Below, piece after piece: positions 15,261 through 20,693 of a stretch of DNA of 20,693 bases (positions within the stretch are counted from its first letter, which is position 1; each line of letters starts with the position of its first letter). Source of the DNA: CF-72 sp051006215 (GTDB lineage Bacteria > Chloroflexota > UBA6077 > CF-72). The DNA lies in contig JBPCIO010000096.1 of the NCBI GenBank assembly GCA_051006215.1, positions 1-20,693 of the forward strand, read 5' to 3'. Made by a program: the position numbers and the translations under genes. The notes under the pieces are model-generated. The model did no database searches, had not been told where the DNA came from, and worked only from the letters and a program-made list of their open reading frames with translations.

Positions 15261-16003
15261 GCTCAACCCGACGCACGGTGGTCACCATCGGCAACTTCGA
15301 TGGGGTCCATCTCGGACACCAGGAGCTTGTTCGGCAGGCCTCCGACCGCGCTCGCGCGCTCGGCCTGGGTAGCCTCGCAATTACCTTCGATCCGCATCCC
15401 GAGCAAATCCTGTTCCCGGAGCGCCGCCGCACATTCCTTTCCTCGTCCCACGAGCGTCAGCTGCTCTTACGTGCGTGCGGTGTCGACAACGTGTGGGTGT
15501 GCCCGTTCACGACCGAGCTCGCGCGGCTGGAACCGGACGAGTTCATGCGTCTGGTGGCCGAACGCCAGCCCATCGCCGAACTGTGGGTCGGAGCCGACTT
15601 CGGCCTGGGGCGCGGACGCAAGGGAACCATCGCAATGCTTTCGGAGATTGGCAGCGCCTCCGGGTGGGGTCTGCACATGGTCCCACCCGTCAGGCTGGAG
15701 GGCCAGGTTGTGAGCAGCATTGCTATTCGAACGCTGCTCGCCGCCGCTGCCGTCCGGGGCGCAAGCGACCTTCTCGGACGTACCTTCAGCGTCTCGGGTG
15801 AGCTCGACGGTCATACATTCAGGCTTGATCCGCTACGAAGTCTGCCCAGGCCCGGCGTGTATGACGGCCAATTGCACCAGGATGGAGCAACCTACGACGT
15901 CCCACTACTGGTGGATGCCATTCCAGGCAGTATCCAAATCACAGCCGACATCCCTCACCGTACTGGTCCAGCCCTCGTAGCGTTCCTCCGCCGGGCTGAC
16001 TAA
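15257..16003 (+). CDS. ribF: FAD synthetase (RibF) with degenerate riboflavin-kinase half
   Basis: RibF normally phosphorylates riboflavin to FMN (C-terminal kinase) and adenylates FMN to FAD (N-terminal domain). Here the N-terminal adenylyltransferase is intact: TIGNFDGVHLGHQEL (10-24), ITFDPHPE (42-49), GADFGLGRGRKG (112-123) and VVSSIAIRTLL (151-161). The remaining 75 or so residues (about 172-248) align only loosely with the kinase barrel. They lack the G-F-P-T-A-N motif, the G-V-x-N-I-G-x-R-P-T motif and the catalytic Glu segment. Total length is 248 against about 310 usual. The frame ends in a normal stop, so this looks evolved and not broken. ATG 15257 overlaps the truB stop. Confidence 0.88.
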   Translation: MSSTRRTVVTIGNFDGVHLGHQELVRQASDRARALGLGSLAITFDPHPEQILFPERRRTFLSSSHERQLLLRACGVDNVWVCPFTTELARLEPDEFMRLVAERQPIAELWVGADFGLGRGRKGTIAMLSEIGSASGWGLHMVPPVRLEGQVVSSIAIRTLLAAAAVRGASDLLGRTFSVSGELDGHTFRLDPLRSLPRPGVYDGQLHQDGATYDVPLLVDAIPGSIQITADIPHRTGPALVAFLRRAD

Positions 16004-16035
16004 CCCCTCTCGGTCAGCTCGAATGGCGCCCGAGC

Positions 16036-18081
16036 CTAATGTTCTGCGTCGTGTTCTTTCTTGTGCTCGTCGACAATCTTCTGCTGCAGATGCGACGGCA
16101 CCGGATCGTAATGTGAGACCTGCATGCTGTACGTGCCCCGCCCCTGTGTCATCGACCGCAAGTCGGTCGCGTACCTCAGCATTTCACTCTGCGGCACGAT
16201 GGCCTCGACCACCGTATTCGGTCCATCTGGCGACATGCCATGGATATGTGCCCGCCGCGTGTTCAAGTCCCCCATGATGTCGCCGGCAAACTCGTTCGGG
16301 ACTGTTACCGCGACGCGCATGACTGGTTCGAGCAGCACCGGATGGGCTTGCGAAAAGGCTAACTTGAACCCGACCGCGCCAGCCGTCTTGAATGCTGCCT
16401 CGCTAGAGTCGACCGGGTGATACTTGCCGAACACCAACGCGCAACGGACGTCCACCACGGGGAAGCCCGCGATCACGCCCTGCTCCAACGTCTCGCGCAC
16501 GCCCTTCTCGACCGCCGGAATGAATTGCCGCGGCACCACCCCACCGACAACCTTGTCGACGAACACAAATCCTTCTCCGCGCGGCGTCGGCTCTAGCTCG
16601 AGGTTGACCACTCCGTACTGGCCGTGGCCCCCCGACTGACGCACATGACGTCCTTCGGCCGCGGCTTTGGCGCTAATCGTCTCGCGGTAAGCCACTTTGG
16701 GCACGTCCAGCGTGACGTGAACGCCAAACTTTCTCTCCAAGCGCTGTGTTGCGACCTCCAGGTGTGAGTCGCCCAGGCCGGACAGGATCACCTCGTTGGT
16801 GGACGTTTCGCGATGCACCCGCAAACTTGGGTCTTCCTCGAGCAGTCGCGAAATGGCGCTGCTCAGCTTGTCCACGTCGTTGCGCGACTTGGGGTGAACA
16901 GACGCAAAATACGCCGCAGCTGGATAGTCGATCCCAGGCAGCTCGACCGAGCCATCCTTGGTGCTCAACGTGTCGCCGGTAACCGACTCGGCTAGCTTCG
17001 GAATGACGCCGATGTCGCCAGTGACCAGGCGCTGCGTTGGCTCCTGGCTCTTGCCACGGATGTGGAACACCTGCCCGACCCGCTCGTCTTTGCTCTTCTG
17101 CACGCTCCACACGTGGCTATCAGCGCTGAGCGTTCCGGAATAAACTCGTACATAGCTCAAGCGGCCAATGTTGGCGTCAGATACCGTCTTGAAGACGAGC
17201 GCCGCCAGCTTTTCGTTGGCGTGTAACACGGAGCCGTTGGCGAGCTTGGTATCCACGTCGATGGGCGACGGCAGCAACTGCGCGATGGCATGCAGGATCG
17301 GGTCGAGGCCAATCGATCTGGCACCCGCTGCAGCTAAAACCGGGAACAACTTCTTATCTCGGACGCCAATGCGAATTGCGCCGGCGAGTTCATCTGGGGT
17401 AATTTCTTCGCCTTCGAGGTATTTGTTGATCAGCTCGTCATCGAGCTCGCACGCGCTCTCGACCAGCATCTCGCGTAGCTGATCAATGGTCCCTTGCTCA
17501 GATGCTGGAACAGCCTGGGCCGCCGCATTGCCAGGGAGGTAGGCCTTGTTTTCCAGCAGGTCGACCACGCCGCTGAGGGTGTCGGCCGTGCCGATTGGGA
17601 AGGACAGCGGCACTACCCCGTTGCCGTACCGCTCGCGCAGTCGGTCGAGCACGGAGCGGTAGTCGGCGTTCTCACGATCGAGTTTGTTGATAATCAACAC
17701 GCGCGGAAGATGGGCAACCCGCTTCCAAATGGCGTCAGTGCCTACCTGCGGACCGGCCACACCGTCGACGAGGATCAAGGCGCCGTCGACCACGCGCGCG
17801 GCCTCGCTCACTTCACCATAGAAGTCGGCATAGCCGGGGGTGTCCATGAGATTGATCTTGTTGGCTTGCCACTCCAGGGGGGCAACCGCCAGGCTGACGG
17901 ACATCTGGCGTTTGAGCTCCTCGGGGTCGAAATCCATCGTCGTGTTGCCGTCGTCGACCGAGCCCATGCGCGTTATGGCCCCCGCGCGAAACAGTAGCGC
18001 CTCGCTCAGCGTTGTCTTGCCCGCGCCACCGTGCGAAAACAGGCCGACATTACGCAGCTGCGCGGGTGCGTATTCTTTCAT
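16036..18081 (-). CDS. EF-G-like translational GTPase (EF-G2 type)
   Basis: This 681-residue protein has the five-domain elongation factor G layout but belongs to the divergent EF-G-like (EF-G2) group, whose function is not settled. G1 reads SHGGAGKTT (16-24), not AHIDAGKTT. G3 reads DTPGYADF (80-87) with Tyr in place of the His that triggers GTP hydrolysis in EF-G and EF-Tu. G4 is NKLD (132-135). The switch I RGITI motif is replaced by QMSVSLAV. Domain IV contains HVRQSGGHGQYGVV, the counterpart of the RQSGGRGQYG block. The true fusA should be elsewhere. It is transcribed toward ribF, 32 bases away. AGGAG lies about 11 bases before its ATG. Confidence 0.93.
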   Translation of the reverse strand: MKEYAPAQLRNVGLFSHGGAGKTTLSEALLFRAGAITRMGSVDDGNTTMDFDPEELKRQMSVSLAVAPLEWQANKINLMDTPGYADFYGEVSEAARVVDGALILVDGVAGPQVGTDAIWKRVAHLPRVLIINKLDRENADYRSVLDRLRERYGNGVVPLSFPIGTADTLSGVVDLLENKAYLPGNAAAQAVPASEQGTIDQLREMLVESACELDDELINKYLEGEEITPDELAGAIRIGVRDKKLFPVLAAAGARSIGLDPILHAIAQLLPSPIDVDTKLANGSVLHANEKLAALVFKTVSDANIGRLSYVRVYSGTLSADSHVWSVQKSKDERVGQVFHIRGKSQEPTQRLVTGDIGVIPKLAESVTGDTLSTKDGSVELPGIDYPAAAYFASVHPKSRNDVDKLSSAISRLLEEDPSLRVHRETSTNEVILSGLGDSHLEVATQRLERKFGVHVTLDVPKVAYRETISAKAAAEGRHVRQSGGHGQYGVVNLELEPTPRGEGFVFVDKVVGGVVPRQFIPAVEKGVRETLEQGVIAGFPVVDVRCALVFGKYHPVDSSEAAFKTAGAVGFKLAFSQAHPVLLEPVMRVAVTVPNEFAGDIMGDLNTRRAHIHGMSPDGPNTVVEAIVPQSEMLRYATDLRSMTQGRGTYSMQVSHYDPVPSHLQQKIVDEHKKEHDAEH

Positions 18082-18137
18082 GGGCCGTGCGACTCCTGTC
18101 GGGGCCGTATCGTTCGGCTAGAACCCCAAGGTCTACT

Positions 18138-18143
18138 AGTATA
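18138..18143 (-). promoter_or_regulatory. possible -10 box for the EF-G-like gene
   Basis: On the minus strand TATACT lies at 18143-18138, 57 bases before the ATG at 18081, in the divergent gap 18082-18158. It matches the hexamer used before rpsB and nusA but lacks the TG extension. No -35 is clear. The rhomboid gene on the plus strand has its ribosome binding site next to the same bases. Confidence 0.3.
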
Positions 18144-18158
18144 CGGAGGCTCCTCAGC

Positions 18159-18869
18159 ATGATCCCCGTTCGGGACGACCCAGGCGAGCCTAGGCGCAGC
18201 TTTCCGTGGGTCATGCTCACGATCCTGGTGATAAATATCATCGCGTTCGTGTACGAGCTCGGCGTGGGCGATAGCCGTGCCCTCGACAACCTGTTTTTGG
18301 CGGCCGGGGTCATCCCTGTTGAGTTCACCCGGGGTGTCACGGTCGGGCCGCCGCCACCGTTGGGCATGCCCTGGACAACATTGGTCACCAGCATGTTCTT
18401 GCATGGTGGCTTTCTGCACATCGCCTCGAACATGCTGTACCTGTTCATCTTTGGCGACAACGTCGAAGATCGCTTAGGTCATGTGCGTTTCTTGCTCTTT
18501 TACTTGGTCTGCGGTGTTGCCGCGGGACTGACCCACATTGCGGTCAACGCGAACTCTGGCGTGCCGAGCATCGGCGCATCTGGCGCGATCGCCGGCGTGC
18601 TAGCGGCCTACCTCCGACTGTTCCCGCACTCCAGGGTCCGCACCCTCATCTTCGTTGGCCCGATTATTCTGGTGCCGCGCATCGCCGCAGCCTTCCTGAT
18701 CATCTTCTGGTTTGGCACCCAGTTCCTGTCTGGCATCACCTCCTTGGGCGTAGCGACCGAGCAGACCTCAGGCGTAGCCGTGTGGGCGCACATCGGCGGC
18801 TTCATCGCCGGATTGATCGTCCTCCAGATACTGTGGCCCCGGGCCCAGCGCCGCGCGGCGTCGCACTAG
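18159..18869 (+). CDS. rhomboid family intramembrane serine protease
   Basis: This 236-residue protein is a rhomboid protease with a short cytoplasmic start (about 16 residues), at least six transmembrane helices and a large first extracytoplasmic loop. Active-site features are HGGFLHIASNMLYL (82-95, oxyanion-stabilising His and N91), GASGAIAG (139-146, nucleophile S141) and AHIGGFIAG (210-218, H211 of the dyad). It is expected to cut membrane proteins within or next to their transmembrane helices. Substrates are unknown. ATG 18159 follows GGAGG (18145-18149) by 9 bases; a longer in-frame start at 18012 would overlap the divergent gene and was rejected. Confidence 0.95.
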   Translation: MIPVRDDPGEPRRSFPWVMLTILVINIIAFVYELGVGDSRALDNLFLAAGVIPVEFTRGVTVGPPPPLGMPWTTLVTSMFLHGGFLHIASNMLYLFIFGDNVEDRLGHVRFLLFYLVCGVAAGLTHIAVNANSGVPSIGASGAIAGVLAAYLRLFPHSRVRTLIFVGPIILVPRIAAAFLIIFWFGTQFLSGITSLGVATEQTSGVAVWAHIGGFIAGLIVLQILWPRAQRRAASH

Positions 18870-19060
18870 GACTCGCGGGCGACTGGCCTCGCGCCGCGTC
18901 GGCACCACAATCCCTTCACCAGGTGCCGAAGGGGGACATGCGTCGCCTCGTGCGACAGCGCTTCCCAGCCGGTGGCCTTGCGGGACACTGCGCGAGGGCA
19001 GTTATGCACTTGAGCTTCGCCGCGCCTCGAGCTGTGGACGCGAACCGAGACTGCAGGGTG
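18866..19060 (-). pseudogene. possible remnant of an HExxH metallopeptidase
   Basis: The rhomboid-yebC gap (18870-19166) is otherwise without a gene. On its minus strand an open frame reads WEALSHEATHVPLRHL near the 3' end, with a zinc-type HExxH motif (HEATH). It stops at 18866 in the rhomboid stop codon. About 79% of its codons end in G or C. The downstream part expected of such peptidases is missing, and the upstream part runs into yebC. So it is either a decayed fragment or chance. No intact start or ribosome binding site is visible. Confidence 0.2.
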
Positions 19061-19093
19061 ATGGCCTAGCGCGGCAGTACTGTCGCTTCCAGA

Positions 19094-19102
19094 TGCTAGA
19101 CT
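19094..19102 (+). promoter_or_regulatory. extended -10 promoter for yebC
   Basis: TGCTAGACT at 19094-19102 fits TGnTATAAT with two mismatches. Transcription would start near 19109. The short leader can form a CTGGC/GCCAG hairpin (19112-19125) or a GCGGGC/GCCCGC stem (19115-19120 with 19135-19140). Confidence 0.4.
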
Positions 19103-19166
19103 TCTCGGAAGCTGGCGGGCGCCAGCGTGTCCGTGCCCGCGTGTCTGTGCAAGGAGGCGAGTACCG

Positions 19167-19922
19167 GTGTCCGGCCATAGCAAGTGGGCCCAGATCAAGC
19201 GCGCCAAGGGCGCGAACGATGTCAAGCGTGGCCAATTGTTTACCAAGCTCGGCCGCGAGATCTCGGTATCAGCCCGCGAAGGCGGCGTCGAGCCGGACGG
19301 CAACGCGCGCCTGCGTATGGCTGTTGACCGAGCTCGGGAAGCCAACATGCCGATGGAGACCATCCAGCGGGCGATACAGCGCGGGGTGGGCGGCGCCGAA
19401 GGCGCGGCGCTACAGGAAGTGATTTACGAAGCCTACGGCGCGGGTGGCGCCGCTATCCTCGTCGAGGCCACGACCGACAATCGCAACCGCACCGTGGCCG
19501 AGCTTCGTGCCGCACTCACCAGGGGCGGCGGTACGCTCGGCGAGTCAGGCTCCGTCGCCTGGAATTTCGAATCACGAGGGGTCATTGTCGCTCAGCCCCA
19601 GGCCAGAGGCGATCCTGAGGACCTGGCGCTTCAGGCTATCGACGCCGGCGCAGACGATTTCAGCGTCGATGGTCGCGAGGTGGAGATCCTGACCGAGCCA
19701 ACCCAGCTCGAGGACGTACGTCGGTCTCTTGAGACAGCGGGCGCACTCGTCACGCACGCCGAGGTAACGATGGTCCCCAAGACCCAGCTCGAGCTGCCAG
19801 CCGACCAGACGACCGCGGTGATGCGCCTTGTCGAACGCCTGGAAGATCTTGACGACGTGACGCGCGTCTATACCAACATACATATCTCGGATGAGGTGCT
19901 CGCCCAGGCTGCCGCGAGCTAA
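19167..19922 (+). CDS. yebC: YebC/PmpR family protein (TACO1 homologue)
   Basis: YebC-family proteins have been described as transcriptional regulators and, more recently, as translation factors that help ribosomes through proline stretches; mitochondrial TACO1 is related. The 251-residue length is typical. The N-terminus MSGHSKWAQIKRAKG (GTG start at 19167) and GQLFTKLGREISVSARE are signatures. They are followed by MPMETIQRAIQRGVGG, EAYGAGGAAILVEATTDNRNRT and GESGSVAWNF. AAGGAGG (19151-19157) lies 9 bases before the GTG. Here the gene is not beside ruvC, its neighbour in many bacteria. An unrecognised cysteine-paired protein follows after 33 bases and may be cotranscribed. Confidence 0.96.
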   Translation: MSGHSKWAQIKRAKGANDVKRGQLFTKLGREISVSAREGGVEPDGNARLRMAVDRAREANMPMETIQRAIQRGVGGAEGAALQEVIYEAYGAGGAAILVEATTDNRNRTVAELRAALTRGGGTLGESGSVAWNFESRGVIVAQPQARGDPEDLALQAIDAGADDFSVDGREVEILTEPTQLEDVRRSLETAGALVTHAEVTMVPKTQLELPADQTTAVMRLVERLEDLDDVTRVYTNIHISDEVLAQAAAS

Positions 19923-19955
19923 GCGCCTACTCGGAATAAAGGAAGCACTACTTTG

Positions 19956-20471
19956 ATGGAGACTGCGCGGAATCAGGCGGACGCAAGCGGCGCGAGCGAT
20001 GGTCCCGACGATGCTCATTATTACCACGCCGATCAGGCCTGGTTCGACGAGAACAATCTGTCGTTTGACGACGTGGTGCGTGCCAGGATGTGCGACACGT
20101 GTCGGTCAAAAGCTGGTCAGGAGGTTGACGAGCGCGCCCCCGTCTTCGACAAGGAGACCGGCCGCATGCGCTTCGAGATTCAGCATACGACCTTCGGCAG
20201 CGATCCACTCAAATGTATCCGTGAGCATTGTGGGCGAGCCAAGAACTACGTCCACCGTGACATGCCGACGCTGGAGGCCATCTTCCGCATCCTTCTGGCC
20301 AACGCGAACGCCGCGATGACCCTCGAGCAAATACGCGAGCAGCTGGCCGAGTGGTGCCCCGGTGGTGGCTGTCAGTGGTTGCTGCTGCCCCAGGACATGG
20401 TCGAGCGGCTGGTGCAGAACGATCGACACTACGGCTTGCGTCGGACCGATCGGCCAAGCTCCAGCGCCTGA
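19956..20471 (+). CDS. unrecognised protein with three cysteine pairs
   Basis: I do not recognise this 171-residue protein. From ATG 19956 it has an acidic, low-complexity start (1-25), an aromatic/acidic segment, then cysteines in three pairs: CDTC (46-49), CIREHC (87-92) and CPGGGC (134-139). They suggest metal binding, perhaps zinc. Residues 103-162 (PTLEAIFRILLA, TLEQIREQLAEW, LLLPQDMVERLVQN) look helical and could be a winged-helix domain split by the last pair. There is no signal peptide or membrane helix. A TTG at 19953 is an alternative start, 7 bases after AGGAAG. It follows yebC and precedes tRNA-Cys. Codon use looks like its neighbours. Confidence 0.8.
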   Translation: METARNQADASGASDGPDDAHYYHADQAWFDENNLSFDDVVRARMCDTCRSKAGQEVDERAPVFDKETGRMRFEIQHTTFGSDPLKCIREHCGRAKNYVHRDMPTLEAIFRILLANANAAMTLEQIREQLAEWCPGGGCQWLLLPQDMVERLVQNDRHYGLRRTDRPSSSA

Positions 20472-20509
20472 ACACATCCGTTCGCGTCATGCTCCGGAGT
20501 GCCTTTGAG

Positions 20510-20515
20510 TAGAAT
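20510..20515 (+). promoter_or_regulatory. possible -10 box for tRNA-Cys
   Basis: TAGAAT (20510-20515) lies 21 bases before the mature tRNA start, giving a plausible 15-base 5' leader for RNase P removal. No good -35 is visible, so the call rests on one hexamer and its position. Confidence 0.35.
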
Positions 20516-20536
20516 CCCCGCCTGTCCCACATTCAC

Positions 20537-20607
20537 GGCGACGTAGCCAAGTGGCAAGGCAGCGGTCTGCAAAACCGCTATCGGCGGTTCGAATCCGCCC
20601 GTCGCCT
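20537..20607 (+). tRNA. tRNA-Cys (anticodon GCA)
   Basis: The 71-base cloverleaf has acceptor arms GGCGACG (20537-20543) and CGTCGCC (20600-20606). The anticodon stem GCGGT/ACCGC surrounds CTGCAAA with GCA at 20569-20571, and the T arm is GGCGG-TTCGAAT-CCGCC. The unpaired base at 20607 is U, the discriminator expected for bacterial tRNA-Cys. CCA is not encoded and must be added by a nucleotidyltransferase. Confidence 0.95.
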
Positions 20608-20615
20608 CCCTCACC

Positions 20616-20693
20616 TCACGCCAGTTCGGGAAGGCTTCGCAGTGCCTCGACCATGTCGCTGGCGAAGCGCTCGTGGGAGAACTTCGTAAAAGC
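20616..20693 (-). CDS. 3' end of a minus-strand gene, possibly a glycosyltransferase
   Basis: The minus strand is open from the window edge to TGA at 20618-20616 and encodes 25 C-terminal residues, including FSHERFASDMVEALRSL. Endings of the type F-S-x-E-R-F-a-x-x-x-x-x are common at the C-terminus of GT4-type glycosyltransferases, but this is a weak resemblance. The gene body lies outside the window. It converges on tRNA-Cys, 8 bases away. Confidence 0.45.
   Translation of the reverse strand, partial: AFTKFSHERFASDMVEALRSLPELA

Noticed and set aside
20472..20607. Link between the cysteine-paired protein and the adjacent tRNA-Cys
   Set aside because: Six cysteines in 171 residues is not enough to suggest codon-supply coupling; the adjacency is likely coincidental.
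1..20693. CRISPR arrays, insertion sequences, phage or defence genes
   Set aside because: I saw no spaced repeats, transposase motifs or terminal inverted repeats; nearly all of the window is conserved core genes.

Overview
This window looks like a housekeeping stretch of a GC-rich bacterial chromosome. The gene order (ruvX, mltG, rpsB, tsf, pyrH, frr, uppS, cdsA, dxr, rseP, ispG, nusA, rnpM/ylxR, infB, rbfA, truB, ribF), a very short EF-Ts of 162 residues, an EF-G-like GTPase, and a tRNA-Cys without an encoded CCA end suggest a Terrabacteria lineage. Chloroflexota or a close relative is my best guess, made from gene style only and not from a database search.

Layout. Positions 1-1712 hold the tail of an unknown upstream gene, then ruvX and mltG. 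Positions 1713-5368 hold a translation and nucleotide block (rpsB, tsf, pyrH, frr) ending in uppS. A 269-base gap follows. Positions 5638-10427 hold cdsA, dxr, rseP and ispG, which serve phospholipid synthesis, the MEP isoprenoid pathway and membrane proteolysis. UppS uses the isoprenoids made by Dxr and IspG to build the undecaprenyl carrier for cell-wall synthesis, and MltG acts on that wall. Positions 10428-16003 hold the nusA operon (nusA, rnpM, infB, rbfA, truB, ribF). rimP, the usual first gene, is missing; a promoter and a terminator-like leader hairpin lie there instead. A convergent EF-G-like gene (minus strand) follows, then a divergent rhomboid protease, a 297-base gap holding what may be a remnant of a metallopeptidase, yebC, an unrecognised cysteine-paired protein, tRNA-Cys(GCA), and the 3' end of a minus-strand gene.

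The core genes are ordinary and intact. The unusual points are an apparent AUC start codon for truB, a RibF whose riboflavin-kinase half is shrunken and lacks its motifs, a large three-domain IspG, structured leaders before rpsB and nusA, recurring extended -10 promoters, and a small six-cysteine protein family that I do not recognise. I found no CRISPR array, insertion sequence, phage gene or defence system. No complete new multi-gene system is evident.
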